A DNA stretch of 60,460 nt from Thiohalomonas denitrificans (GTDB lineage Bacteria > Pseudomonadota > Gammaproteobacteria > Thiohalomonadales > Thiohalomonadaceae). The position numbers were made by a program, and so were the translations under genes. Numbering within the stretch: position 1 is the first letter of the stretch; each line of letters opens with the position of its first letter. The stretch spans positions 1 to 60,460 of the forward strand of contig NZ_JAENYR010000015.1 in assembly GCF_016841685.1 (NCBI RefSeq), read 5' to 3'. The notes under the pieces were generated by a model that did not search any database, was not told the DNA's origin, and saw only the letters and a program-made list of their open reading frames with translations. Positions 1-10,400 of this stretch are shown piece after piece.

Positions 1-402
1 GACGAAGTAATCTGGTGTCCTAAGCCCGAGATTTTTAGTCGCTGCGGCTCGCAATAACGGCTAAAGGTTCGTCACTGATTCGGGTCTGCGCAGCAGGGGG
101 TACGGGTCGCAATGACGGCTAAATGTTCGTCATTGATTCGGCCCAGCGCAGCTGGGGGCACGGCTCGCAATGACGGCTAAAGGTTCATCACTGATTCGGG
201 GCTGCGCAGCGACGGGCAGTGCTCCTGATGAACTTGCCCTCGCTGTCATTACGAGGAGCCTAAGCGACGAAGTAATCTCCTGCTCCCAAAGCCCCAGATT
301 GCCGCGTCGCTGGGGCTCCTCGCAATGACGGCTAACAGTTCGTCATTGATTCGGGGCCGCGCAGCGGGGGGTACGGCTCGCAATGACAGCCGTGTAGTGC
401 GG
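1..402. repeat. Extragenic repeat cluster (about 60-bp units)
   Basis: There is no credible gene here. About four imperfect copies of a unit of about 60 bp (near 50-110, 110-170, 170-225 and 325-385) each carry a TCRTYATTGATTCGG-like segment, a GCGCAGC segment and a GCAATGACGGCTAA segment. An 86-bp block at 245-330 recurs almost unchanged at 29479-29564. Its arms (GAGGAGCC and GGCTCCTC) could form a long hairpin. Copies of this kind are common between genes in many bacteria. They are extragenic palindromic repeats of unknown role. Confidence 0.8.
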
Positions 403-485
403 ATCAGGTGCGCCACCGATCCGGCCCTGCCACTCTCACACGCCGGCGGTCGTAATCTGGTCTTCCGCCAACACGGAGATGGCCC

Positions 486-563
486 GCCACGGGGAACACG
501 GGGCGCACGGGGAGAAAAAGATCGGACACCTGTTTTACCCCTGTGGCCCCCGTGGCTGCCGTT
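486..563. repeat. CACGGGG-rich inverted repeat
   Basis: Left arm has repeated CACGGGG words and the right arm has CCCCTGTGGCCCCCGTGG, with roughly 25 bp between. It closely resembles the larger inverted repeat at 21041-21172, so both probably belong to one extragenic family. It lies just past the stop of the neighbouring minus-strand gene and may act as a transcription-end hairpin (inference). Confidence 0.5.
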
Positions 564-578
564 CAATGCGGTGTCCGG

Positions 579-1553
579 CTATCCGGGGCAACTCGCACCC
601 GCGGCGAGCACTCCACCAAGCCAGAAATCGATCCCCTTGCTCAGAAACTCATCGAAACGCATGTAGTGGGTGCCGTCACAGGAGAAGTTCAGCGCGACCA
701 TGCCATTGCAGACGTTCAGCGATCCTGAACGGAGATAGACGGTCTCATCGGCAAAGCGCAGGGTGTGAAACATCTCGAAGATCGGCATCACGTCCTTGTT
801 GGGCACGATGGCCCGCGAGGTATAGGGCCGGCGTGGATAGGCCAGGCAGATATCGGGATGGGTTATCTCCTCGAAGCTGAGAATGCGATAGGCGAAGGGG
901 TCGTCCGCCAGCCAGATGGTTGCCCGGCTGCTGGAGAAGTGCAGTTTTCCATGAAACACACCGTGCTCGATCACCAGCTCTTTCATCAGCGGCAGCACCT
1001 CGTCCAGGTGCGTGTCCATCTTGCTCTCTACCCGCTGCTGTAAAAACATTCCTCCCCGGATCGCCGGGTCGCCCTTAATCTGCCGCCAGTCATCCGGCTC
1101 CTGGTAGACTGCTTCGGTGTCGGGCAGTTCGCGCAGGTCGTAGTCGGTACCGAGAAATCCGAGACGTTCGCCTTCGGGGTTGCGAATGACCTGAATGGCC
1201 GTGAGCGAAGGGCGTTTTTTGTTGCGGCTGATATAGGCGTCGGAGAGTTTGAAGTCTGTTGTGCCGACGATTCCCTGCATATAGGGCCGGTCGGAACGAT
1301 CGCGTCCAAAATGGACCGGGTCGTGGCCTTCGCGGGTGATGTTGTCGGTGATCTGGGTCCCCCCGCTGTTCAGCACGTAGATGTGCTTGCACCAGGAGAG
1401 CTCGGGCAGGTTTTCTGCCAGCAGGAGCTCCAGCGCCTTGCGATCCCCGATGCGTTCGGCGCAGTGATGGGCCAACGCAAACATCGGCTTGCCAAGCAGG
1501 GCTGTGAGCTTTTCACGCTGGTGCTTAACGCTCTTTTCAAGAGAAGAACTCAT
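579..1553 (-). CDS. PDC/Cache sensor-like protein
   Basis: 324-residue protein without signal peptide or membrane helix, so it appears cytoplasmic. The first ~140 residues resemble a PDC/Cache sensor fold: an N-terminal helix (AHHCAERIGD), a strand-rich core, the RPYMQGI segment and the GFLGTDYDLREL segment seen in Cache domains. The C-terminal half is unlike any family I recognise. A Cache domain without a membrane anchor or a transducer is unusual. The start is 12 nt after the mltF stop, so the two are probably cotranscribed. The ligand is unknown. Confidence 0.75.
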   Translation of the reverse strand: MSSSLEKSVKHQREKLTALLGKPMFALAHHCAERIGDRKALELLLAENLPELSWCKHIYVLNSGGTQITDNITREGHDPVHFGRDRSDRPYMQGIVGTTDFKLSDAYISRNKKRPSLTAIQVIRNPEGERLGFLGTDYDLRELPDTEAVYQEPDDWRQIKGDPAIRGGMFLQQRVESKMDTHLDEVLPLMKELVIEHGVFHGKLHFSSSRATIWLADDPFAYRILSFEEITHPDICLAYPRRPYTSRAIVPNKDVMPIFEMFHTLRFADETVYLRSGSLNVCNGMVALNFSCDGTHYMRFDEFLSKGIDFWLGGVLAAGASCPG

Positions 1554-1565
1554 GGGTTTCCCGGG

Positions 1566-2945
1566 TTAGTTGGGTTCGGCGGCCGTGACGCTCTTTTGCA
1601 GGAGTTGGCGTTCGAAGACGTTGCGATAGTCGCGAATGCGCTGCACGTAATCGACCGGCTCCCAGCCACGTGCATAACCGTAGGGGAGATCCCGATAGTG
1701 CTCCTTTTCGGCAAGCAGCGGCAGCACCTCTTTGAGATCGACCCAGCGATCAGGATTGCGCCCCAGGCGTTCGGCCAGGGTGCGCGCATCCCGCAGATGG
1801 GCGAAGCCGACATTGTACGCGGCCAGCGCGAACCAGAGGCGGTCCTCTCCCTGAACCGACTCCGGCAGCCGCTTCATCATTTGCGAAAGGTATTTGGCGC
1901 CACCCCGCACGCTTTGGGCGGGATCCAGCCGGCTTGCAACGCCGACCTCCTTGGCGGTGTTCAGGGTCAGCATCATCATGCCCCGCACTCCGGTCGGACT
2001 TTTGGCGCGGGGGTTCCAGTGCGACTCCTGATAGGCCTGAGCCGCCAGCAGAGTCCAGGGAAGCTGGTGGTGTTCCGCCGCCTCTCTGAACATGGTTTCG
2101 TAGCGCGGCAGGCGGCTCTCGATGCGTCGCATGAAGACACGCATGTCGACGTAATCGAATATCTCGGCGTAACCGTAATAGCGTTCATACAGGCGCGCCA
2201 TCAGACCCGCCTCTTTCGCCTCCTGAAACCATTCATGCAGGTAGGCCTCGAAGGCATCCGCATTCTCGGGTAGCACCCAGGCCAGTTGTTGTTGTTCGGA
2301 GATCGGAAATGCCACCAGCAATTCGGGAAGGTATCTTCGGTTGATGGCGACGATATTGGAATCTGCCACCGTGCAGTCAATTTCCCGCTTCCAGACCTTA
2401 TAGAGCAACTGTTCGGACCCCTGGCCCGCGTCCGCCTCCCAGGCCAGGTTCGGGTGCTCCTGCTGCAATGCCTTGAGTCGCTCCAGATAACTGGTTCCGG
2501 CCGCGACCCGCAACGCCTTTTCAGTCAATTCGATCGGTGATTTGGGTAATGGTTCCCCCCGCCGGCAGACGACTTCCTGCTGCACCGGGAAGTATTCAGG
2601 CCCGAAGCGGAATCGGCCGTTTCGGCTTTCAGTGCGTGTAATCCCGGCCGCAGCCAGGTGAGCTTCGCCATTCGCGACGGTGGCGAGCACCCCCTCGACA
2701 GAGTCGAGGACCTTGAATTCAACTTCGACCTCGAGCGACTCGGCCAGCGCCGAAACCAGGGAGTATTCGTAACCTTCGGGTCCCTCGCGGCCCTGGTAAT
2801 ACGTCGTAGGGGCGTTTCGGGTCACGACAATCAGTTTTCCATCCGATCGGATCGCCTCCAGAAGGTCCGGTGGCCGGTCGCAGCCGCTCAGTACTCCTAT
2901 CCCTACCCACATTACCAGTAAGTGCTTGAATCCCGGGGTCGGCAT
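1566..2945 (-). CDS. mltF: Membrane-bound lytic murein transglycosylase F
   Basis: 459 residues from the ATG at 2945. This start is preferred over an upstream in-frame ATG (3140) because it gives a lipoprotein signal ending in the lipobox LSGC with Cys22. MltF cleaves the MurNAc-GlcNAc bond of peptidoglycan, forming anhydro-MurNAc ends, and sits on the outer membrane. Residues ~30-260 are a periplasmic solute-binding (SBP_bac_3) domain, the usual regulatory half. Residues ~285-430 are the SLT domain with the catalytic Glu307 in QESHWNP and the downstream SPTGVRGMMMLT motif. Length is normal for the family. Confidence 0.93.
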   Translation of the reverse strand: MPTPGFKHLLVMWVGIGVLSGCDRPPDLLEAIRSDGKLIVVTRNAPTTYYQGREGPEGYEYSLVSALAESLEVEVEFKVLDSVEGVLATVANGEAHLAAAGITRTESRNGRFRFGPEYFPVQQEVVCRRGEPLPKSPIELTEKALRVAAGTSYLERLKALQQEHPNLAWEADAGQGSEQLLYKVWKREIDCTVADSNIVAINRRYLPELLVAFPISEQQQLAWVLPENADAFEAYLHEWFQEAKEAGLMARLYERYYGYAEIFDYVDMRVFMRRIESRLPRYETMFREAAEHHQLPWTLLAAQAYQESHWNPRAKSPTGVRGMMMLTLNTAKEVGVASRLDPAQSVRGGAKYLSQMMKRLPESVQGEDRLWFALAAYNVGFAHLRDARTLAERLGRNPDRWVDLKEVLPLLAEKEHYRDLPYGYARGWEPVDYVQRIRDYRNVFERQLLQKSVTAAEPN

Positions 2946-3070
2946 ACGGTGTCCCTCGACTAACCTCAAAGTATTCCACAAATTAACCGGGTGGGAGTCG
3001 GAGAACAAGCCAAGAGCTGCCGGGATGAGGAATAGCGGGTTTTCAATGAAGTGAAGCGTCGCCTCGGATC

Positions 3071-3952
3071 TCAACCCGATTTGGTGAGGAGACACACATA
3101 ATGGGCAGCAATTCCGCCGAAGATTGCCAGACCAAGCCACAGATTACTTTGGTAGGCGCGCTCGGCATCGCCGTGTCGGGCCCTAACCAAAAGGATCAAC
3201 TGATAGATGGCCACCATTGCTGCGGCCAGCCAGCCGAACTCGAAAAGGGGCCCCAGGCTGGCCCGTTGCCCAGCCAGGGCCGCCGCTGCCAACGCCCCGG
3301 CCTGAAGAAGCCCGACCACCAGCGGTGCACCGTCACCTACGAGATTCACCAGGGAGCGTGCGCCCAGCCGGTATTCCTGATCACGGCGCGGCAGGGCATA
3401 CAGAAGCAGAAAGGCGCTACTCCACATCAGCACGAACACGAACAGTAGCCAGGCGATCGGCCCGGGAGTCTCACCGTTGGCCAGCCAGGCTATGGGCACG
3501 GCCAGGGCCGTCGCCAGCGCCAGCACAAGGGAGCTCAAAAAGGTGTGCTGTCGAGCATAGGGATAGGCGATCAATAACCCCCAGGCCAAGGGGGAAAACA
3601 TCACTACATGCCGGCCCAGGTAGATGGCGCTTGCGAACGCAATGGCACACAACACCGTGAACAGGCGTACGGCCGTCTGCATGTCGAAGGTGCCGCGTGC
3701 GACCAATGATTCGGGTGAACCGTCAAAGAAACGGGCGTCGGCAAAATCGCAAAACACCCAGGCGCCGCAGCGCATCGCCAGTGCACCGAGAAGAAAGGCG
3801 AAAAGAGTATCGCCGGGCGGCACGCCCCCGGCGGCCATCCAGTTGGCGGAGAGTCCGGCGGCCACGAGGAAGCCGAGGTCCCAGGGTTCATGCAGGCGGG
3901 TGATCCGGATATAGCGCCCGATTCGGTCCCAGTTGATAGCCAGGGTTTCCAT
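3071..3952 (-). CDS. UbiA-family prenyltransferase, active-site motifs degraded
   Basis: 293-residue polytopic membrane protein of the UbiA superfamily (4-hydroxybenzoate polyprenyltransferase), read from an ATG whose A is shared with the ubiC TGA (TGATG coupling). A second ATG at 3964 is possible. The family needs two Asp-rich motifs to bind Mg-polyprenyl diphosphate. Here the first reads VFCDFADARFFD, with Cys instead of the conserved Asn, and the following KRTxxRPL is missing. The second (DTQYAxVDRDDD in E. coli) reads LLLYALPRRDQE, with most Asp lost. The position next to ubiC says ubiA, but the residues suggest altered or lost catalysis. Confidence 0.75.
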   Translation of the reverse strand: METLAINWDRIGRYIRITRLHEPWDLGFLVAAGLSANWMAAGGVPPGDTLFAFLLGALAMRCGAWVFCDFADARFFDGSPESLVARGTFDMQTAVRLFTVLCAIAFASAIYLGRHVVMFSPLAWGLLIAYPYARQHTFLSSLVLALATALAVPIAWLANGETPGPIAWLLFVFVLMWSSAFLLLYALPRRDQEYRLGARSLVNLVGDGAPLVVGLLQAGALAAAALAGQRASLGPLFEFGWLAAAMVAIYQLILLVRARHGDAERAYQSNLWLGLAIFGGIAAHYVCLLTKSG

Positions 3953-4515
3953 CAGCGACTCCAATCACCTTGCCAGGGCGGCAGCTCACCAATGAAGTAC
4001 TCGCTGACCAGCAGTGGACGTCCCGAGAGCCGAAAGATGGAGCGCCGTCCCCATACCCAAGGTTCCTCGCTCTCCACTTCGAGAACGGCAGGAGTTACTC
4101 GGCTTACCTCCAGGCGGCCACGCTGCGCCCTCGGGTCGCGGAACAGGACTTCGCCCAACGGTCGATTGCCGAGAAACGCCAGTCGACCGCCCGAGCCGCC
4201 CAATGTGCGCTTGGGAATTATCGTACGCGCAAATACCCACGGGACGTCATCACAAAGCAGCAGCACCTCCCGCACCATCGCCCTGCGACGCAGGGGCAAT
4301 TTCAGCGCTGCCGTTTCGCAGCTCATCGGAACGGCCCAGCCCTGACGCAAAACCCGGACCGCGAAGCGGCCGTCGCAGGCCTGCTTGAGCCTCCGGGTCA
4401 GAGAGGAGTCGTCGAGCAGCCACCCGGCGAGCTGCGGCGGCAGCGTATTCCGCCGCAACCGGTTCGCCGCCTGCCAAACAGGCTCTTTTCCCGCCTTGCC
4501 GCGATGTCTTTTCAT
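3952..4515 (-). CDS. ubiC: Chorismate pyruvate-lyase UbiC
   Basis: 187 residues from the ATG at 4515 (an upstream in-frame ATG at 4575 adds a poor leader). UbiC removes pyruvate from chorismate to give 4-hydroxybenzoate, the first committed step of ubiquinone synthesis, in the cytoplasm. The recognisable stretch runs from the SSLTRRLK segment through VPWVFARTIIP and the LGEVLF segment, matching UbiC order. The stop overlaps the start of the UbiA-like gene, a translationally coupled ubiCA pair as in E. coli. Confidence 0.88.
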   Translation of the reverse strand: MKRHRGKAGKEPVWQAANRLRRNTLPPQLAGWLLDDSSLTRRLKQACDGRFAVRVLRQGWAVPMSCETAALKLPLRRRAMVREVLLLCDDVPWVFARTIIPKRTLGGSGGRLAFLGNRPLGEVLFRDPRAQRGRLEVSRVTPAVLEVESEEPWVWGRRSIFRLSGRPLLVSEYFIGELPPWQGDWSR

Positions 4516-4707
4516 GGAAATAACCCGAATCTCAAAAATTACCAAACAGAACGGAGGAGGAAGAAGTGTCCTCACGGCAGAGTCGTGGACAAGCGCCGTA
4601 CCGTAGGGCGACTTAGTGACAGCGTATTTCGCCGAACGATTGGTTCCGTGTCGGGCAATGGGCGGAATACACTGTCCCTATTCCACTCTACATTCCGCCA
4701 CTCAGCT

Positions 4708-6807
4708 TCAAACCTCGCCGTAGCGTTCGCCCTGGCCCAGCCAGCGGTGGATAATGGCATCAACGGCTTCGGCATCCTGTTCCAGTAGCCGGTCGGCGGC
4801 ACGGGCCACCGCCGGCAGCAGCGGCTGATCCCGCTGCAGGTCGGCAATACGCAGGTTGAGCATGCCGGTCTGCCGGGTCCCCAGCACCTCACCCGGTCCC
4901 CGCAGCTCCAGGTCGCGGCGGGCGATCTCGAAGCCGTCGGCGGTCTCGCGCATAGCGGCCAGCCGTTGCCGCGCCGTCTGTGAGAGCGGTCCATGATACA
5001 TGAGGACACAGCTGCTTTTTTTGCGCCCGCGCCCAACCCGGCCACGTAGCTGGTGCAGCTGCGCAAGACCAAAGCGCTCCGCATTTTCGATGATCATGAG
5101 ACTGGCATTGGGAACATCCACTCCCACTTCGATGACCGTGGTGGCCACCAGCAGGTCGATGGCCCCCGTTTTGAACTCGGCCATGACCGACTCCTTGTCC
5201 TTTGGCTTCATGCGTCCGTGCACCAATCCGACCTTCAGATCCGGCAGCGCCGCGGCCAACTCTTCGGCGCTCTCCTCTGCTGCCTGGCACTGCAGGGCAT
5301 CCGACTCCTCCACCAGCGTACAGACCCAGTAGGCCTGGGCGCCGCTGCGGCAGGCGGCATGGACCCGCTCTACCACTTCGTCGCGGCGGGAATCCGCCAC
5401 CACCACGGTCTCCACCGGCGTACGGCCGGGGGGCAACTCGTCGATTACCGAGACGTCCAGGTCGGCGTAGGCGGTCATCGCCAGGGTTCGGGGGATGGGC
5501 GTGGCCGTCATGATCAGCTGATGGGGATAGCGCTCCCCGCTCTTGCCCTTTTCGCGCAGGGCGAGACGCTGATGTACACCAAAGCGGTGCTGTTCGTCGA
5601 TGACCACCAGTCCCAGCTCGTCGAAATCCACCGACTCTTGAAAAAGTGCATGGGTGCCGACCGCGACCGCGGCGGCTCCGCCGGCAAGGCGCTCCAGGGC
5701 TTCCCGCCGCGCCTTGGCCCTAAGTCTTCCGGAGAGCCACACCACCTCGAGGCCCAACGGTTCCAGCCAGCCTTTGAAACTTCGAAAGTGTTGTTCGGAC
5801 AGGATCTCCGTAGGCGCCATAATCGCTGCCTGGAAGCCGGCTTCGACCGCCTTCAGTACCGCCAGGGCGGCCACCACCGTCTTGCCCGAACCCACATCGC
5901 CCTGCACCAGGCGCTGCATGGGGTGCGGCTGGTCGAGATCGACTGCGATTTCGCCGCTGACACGCCGCTGGGCTCCGGTCAACGCGAAAGGCAAAGCGCT
6001 CTCGAACCGTTCACGCAGGCGGCCATCGCCGCCCAACGGCGGGGCACTGCTGTCGACTACTCGCGCCCGCAGACGGCGCAGACTCAGCCGATGCGCCAGC
6101 AGTTCTTCAAAGGCCAGTCGTTGCTGAGCCGGGTGCCGCCCCTCGCTCAGCACGCTCAGGGCCGCATCCGGTGGCGGGCGGTGTAGATAGGATAGCGCCT
6201 CGTTCAGCGGCGGCAGGCCGAACTCCTTCCGCACCACCTCGGGCAGCAGGTCCGGCGGCCCGCCGGCCGCCATTCGCCCCAGTGCCTGGTCGGTGAGCTG
6301 GCGCAAACTGATCTGGTGCAGCCCCTCGGTGGTGGGATAGATCGGGGTGAGATGCTCATCCACCGCTGCCGGTTCTTCACCCTCGATGCGACGGAATTCC
6401 GGATGGACCATCTCCAGAGTGGCGCTACCGGTACGCACCTGCCCGTAGCAGCGGATCCGTACTCTGCGCTCCAGCATTTCCCGCTGGGCGGCGTTGAAGT
6501 GAAAGAAACGCAGGCTCAGGCTGCCGGTGCCGTCGCTGATGCGGGAGAGCAGCATGCGGCGGCGGGTGAACTTCACCTCCGTGAGCTGCACCCGGCCCTC
6601 CACCACCGCTTCATCGCCGGGACGCAGGGTGCCTATCGGCGTGACCCGCGTGCGGTCCTGATAACGGTTGGGAAGATGGAACAGGAGATCCGACACCCGG
6701 GTGATGCCGAGCCGCTCGAGCCGCTCGGCAATGCGCGGCCCGACACCCCGCAAGGCGTTGACCGGAAGATCGGTCGGGTCGGCAGGGGCCTTACCTTGCG
6801 TCGCCAC
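4708..6807 (-). CDS. recG: ATP-dependent DNA helicase RecG
   Basis: 699 residues, typical RecG length. It remodels stalled replication forks and Holliday junctions by branch migration. Residues 1-~155 hold the HhH-like start (LRGVGPRIAERL) and the wedge/OB domain that grips the fork. Then the SF2 motor follows: Walker A GDVGSGKT, DEQH box VIDEQHRFG, motif III MTATPIPRT, and late motifs VGVDVPNA and QLRGRVGRG. It starts 5 nt after the ridA stop, so ridA-recG form one unit downstream of spoT as in other gammaproteobacteria. Confidence 0.97.
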   Translation of the reverse strand: MATQGKAPADPTDLPVNALRGVGPRIAERLERLGITRVSDLLFHLPNRYQDRTRVTPIGTLRPGDEAVVEGRVQLTEVKFTRRRMLLSRISDGTGSLSLRFFHFNAAQREMLERRVRIRCYGQVRTGSATLEMVHPEFRRIEGEEPAAVDEHLTPIYPTTEGLHQISLRQLTDQALGRMAAGGPPDLLPEVVRKEFGLPPLNEALSYLHRPPPDAALSVLSEGRHPAQQRLAFEELLAHRLSLRRLRARVVDSSAPPLGGDGRLRERFESALPFALTGAQRRVSGEIAVDLDQPHPMQRLVQGDVGSGKTVVAALAVLKAVEAGFQAAIMAPTEILSEQHFRSFKGWLEPLGLEVVWLSGRLRAKARREALERLAGGAAAVAVGTHALFQESVDFDELGLVVIDEQHRFGVHQRLALREKGKSGERYPHQLIMTATPIPRTLAMTAYADLDVSVIDELPPGRTPVETVVVADSRRDEVVERVHAACRSGAQAYWVCTLVEESDALQCQAAEESAEELAAALPDLKVGLVHGRMKPKDKESVMAEFKTGAIDLLVATTVIEVGVDVPNASLMIIENAERFGLAQLHQLRGRVGRGRKKSSCVLMYHGPLSQTARQRLAAMRETADGFEIARRDLELRGPGEVLGTRQTGMLNLRIADLQRDQPLLPAVARAADRLLEQDAEAVDAIIHRWLGQGERYGEV

Positions 6808-6812
6808 GCTGC

Positions 6813-7199
6813 TTAGCCGTTGAGCTCCATAACGGCATCCATCTCCACCCGGGCGCCCTTGGGCAGCGCAGCGACCCCGATGGCGGCGCGAGCCGGATAG
6901 GGCTGCTGGAAATAGCCGGCCATCACCTCGTTGACCAGCGGAAAGTGCGACAGGTCGGTCAGGAAGATGTTCAGCTTGGCCACATCGGCCAGGGAGCCGC
7001 CTGCGGCCTCGGCCACTGCCGACAGGTTATCGAAAACCCGCCGGATCTGCGCCTCGGCATCGTCCCCCACCAGCTCCATGGTTTCGGGAACCAGCGGGAT
7101 CTGCCCGGAAAGGTAAACAGTGCTCCCCACCTTGACGGCCTGGGAATAGGTACCGATGGCCGCAGGGGCCTTGTCGGTCTGGATGATCTCACGTGCCAT
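6813..7199 (-). CDS. ridA: Reactive imine/enamine deaminase RidA
   Basis: 128 residues from the ATG at 7199. This start is chosen for the GAGGAGCC ribosome site just upstream. It trims a longer in-frame reading that begins at 7235. RidA is a trimeric cytosolic enzyme that hydrolyses 2-aminoacrylate and related enamines released by PLP enzymes, protecting those enzymes. Family marks are visible: the [19 protein letters not shown] start, the VAKLNIFL strand and the [20 protein letters not shown] end with the carboxylate-binding Arg. It precedes recG. Confidence 0.96.
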   Translation of the reverse strand: MAREIIQTDKAPAAIGTYSQAVKVGSTVYLSGQIPLVPETMELVGDDAEAQIRRVFDNLSAVAEAAGGSLADVAKLNIFLTDLSHFPLVNEVMAGYFQQPYPARAAIGVAALPKGARVEMDAVMELNG

Positions 7200-7441
7200 A
7201 AAAGGCTCCTCGGTTTTCCTGCTTGCGCGAAGCATAAAGAAACGGGCGACTTAAGACCACTGTCCTGCCGGGACTAGTGCCGGCAGCCATTTCCACAAGA
7301 AAAGTTTGTCGGGGTATTCCTACAAGAGTTTCAGCAATGTCCTACAGCCTTTTCCTAACGTTTAATACAGCATAAAGCTGTTAACACGTGCCAGCATCTG
7401 GCTCCAGTGCCGGAATAAAGAAACGAAAAAAGAGGTAGATA

Positions 7442-10400
7442 GTGGTGGCAGCTCAAAAGATTGTCCGCATTTTGTGGTCTGTCGTCGCGATTATGCTGAT
7501 TGTCGCGCCGATGTTTGCGAGCGCAGAAACCATCAGGCTCTATTGGACGACTTCGCCGAAATATGGCGAACACGAGACGTTGTCCGCAGCGTGCTCCGAG
7601 TGGGCAGTGAACAACGGAAAGGTTCCTATCCCGAATAATGCAGGCGCGGTGGCAGGACATTGTGCTTACGAAGAGCCGGGTGACAAACGTAACGCATGGA
7701 TCGGCTCACCATTTGAGTCACGCATTTGCGAATATACTGTTGTAAATGGGATTGCGCAGTGCTGCGCTTCGAGCGGTACGGTCACCGGCCCCGTAGAAGA
7801 GCTGCATGACGGCTGCTATAACGGCTGTCAAATCAATAACCTCCAACCCACCATAGAAAATGAGTGGGTTAGTACCCTGAAAGGGGAATACACAGGTGAG
7901 GCGTGTGCAGACTCTTCTGACGATGGCGTGGAGACAGGCAAAATGCTCGCCTGCGGCACAGGCGGTGATGGCTACAGCACCAAATCTGTCAACCCCATCG
8001 ACTTCGCTATCGGCAATAAATTTTTCAGCGATACCGATTATCGGGGCACCGGCAGTTTCCCCATCGTCTTCACCCGCACCTACAACAGCCTCAACCTAGG
8101 CTGGCGTCTTGACTATACCCAGCGCATTGAAAGTCTGGAGCCCGGCAAGGTCGCGGTGCGGCGTCCCGGTGGCCAGAGCTACGAATTTACTTTGAGCAGT
8201 GGTTCCTGGACGCCCGACCCCGACGTGGTCGAGCGACTCGAGTGGCAGGCCGAAGCCAACGGCGGCGCAGGCAGCTGGCGCTACTCCCTGGCCGACAATA
8301 CCCGCGAGTTTTTCGACGCCAACGGCCGGCTAATCGCCATACGCAACCCGGCAGGCCAGGAACAGACCATCAGCTACGGCGCCGACGGCAAGGAGATGAC
8401 CATCAGTGGCCCGGACGGTGATTTACTGATAGTCGCTCTCAACGACAGCGGCCTGCTACCGCAACACATCATCGACAAGACCGGTCGCACCACGTCCTAT
8501 GAGTTCGAAGGGCTCTATCTGCGTCGGGTCGATTATCCGCATGGAACGAACAAACAATACCTCTACGAGGTCCCCGAGCGGCCCTGGCTGATCACCGGTA
8601 TCATCGACGAAAACGGTAACCGCAGCCACACCGTGGCCTATGACACGCAGGGCCGGGCCGTCATGAGCGAACTGGCCGGCGGCGCCGAGCGCGTCGAGGT
8701 GAGCTATAACGAAGACGGCACCACTACACTGACCAACGCCCTGGGCAAGCGCACCACCTTCCACTTCGAAACCCTCCATGGGGTACGAAAAATCGTTCAC
8801 GTCGAAGGCGAGCCGACTGCCACCTGCCAGGGCACGGCGATGGACTACCGTTTCGATGACAATGGCTTCCTCATTGAGAAAACCGACGCCGAAGGCGTGA
8901 CCACCCGCTTCAGCCGCGATGTGTACGGCCTGGAACTCGCCCGCACCGAAGCGGCAGGCCTGTCCGAGGAGCGCACTATTGCCACCGAGTGGGACACATC
9001 ACTGCGCAAACCGCTGGTGGTCACCGAAGGGAACACGGAAACCCGCTACACCTACGATGGTGAAGGCCGCACGCTTTCGCGCACCGTGACCGACCTGACA
9101 AGCGGCGCCTCCCGCACCAGCGGCTACACCTACAACAGTCAGGGCTTGCTGGAGAGCGTCGACGGCCCGCGCGAGGATGCGGCTGACATCACCACGTACA
9201 GCTATGATGCCAGTGGCCGCTTGAGTCGGGTGACCAATGCGTTGGGTCACGTCACTGAAACCGTGAGCCGCGATAATTATGGCCGTCCCACGCTGACCCG
9301 TGACGCCAATGGCCTGCAAACCCTTCTCACCTATGATGAAAACGGCCGCCTCATCACCAGCCAGGTGGGTAGCGAGACCACTACCATGGCCTATGATGCC
9401 GTCGGCAACCTCACCGGCGTCACCGCTCCGGGCGGAGTCGCGCTGCACTACCGCTACGATGCAGCCAACCGCCTCATCGGCCTCAGCGACACTGTCGGTA
9501 ACCATATTGACTACACTCTCGATGCCATGGGCAACCGCACCAGCGAAAAGGTGTACGATGCCGATGGCCGATTGGCCCGCAGCCAGCAGAAGGTCTATGA
9601 CGAACTGAGCCGGCTGCTGCGCAGCATTGGTGCCGACGGTCAGACTGCCCACTACGGCTACGACCGTAACGACAACCTGATCGATACCTTCGACCCGCTC
9701 GGGCGCCTGCACGCGAACAGCTTTGACGCCCTGAACCGCCTAATCGAGCAGACGGACCCGCTCGGTGGCGTCACCCGCTACGGCTACGATGCGCAGGACC
9801 GCCTCACTACCGTCACCGACCCCAACGGGAACGCTACCACCTACCTTTACGACGGCCTCGGCGACCTTATCGAGCAGCACAGCCCCGACACCGGTACCAC
9901 GATTTACACTCATGATGCCGCTGGCAATGTGTTGAGCAAGACCGACGCCAAGGGTCAGATCACCAACTACACGTACGACGCGCTGAACCGGCCGACCCGT
10001 GTGACCCATGCCGCCGGGACCGTTGACATTTATACCTACGATACCGCCCCCAACGGCATCGGCCGGCTGGCAAGTCTCACCGATTCCAGCGGCCGCACGG
10101 CCTTTGAGTACGACCGACACGGGCGCACCACCGCCCGCCACCAGAGCATCCAGGTTGAGGGGGCGGAGCACACCCTCACCACCCGCTACCAGTACAACAG
10201 TAGCGGTCAGCTTGTCGGGCTGACTTACCCCTCTGGTCTCGAGGTGGACTACGGCTACGCCAATGGCCAAATCGTCGAGGTCACGGTGAACGGCGAAACC
10301 CTGCTCTCCCAAGCAGATTACGAGCCCTTCGGCCCTGTCTCCGGCTGGACCTGGAGCAACGGTCAGCACGCTGTGCGCGGCTATGACCTCGATGGGCGGC

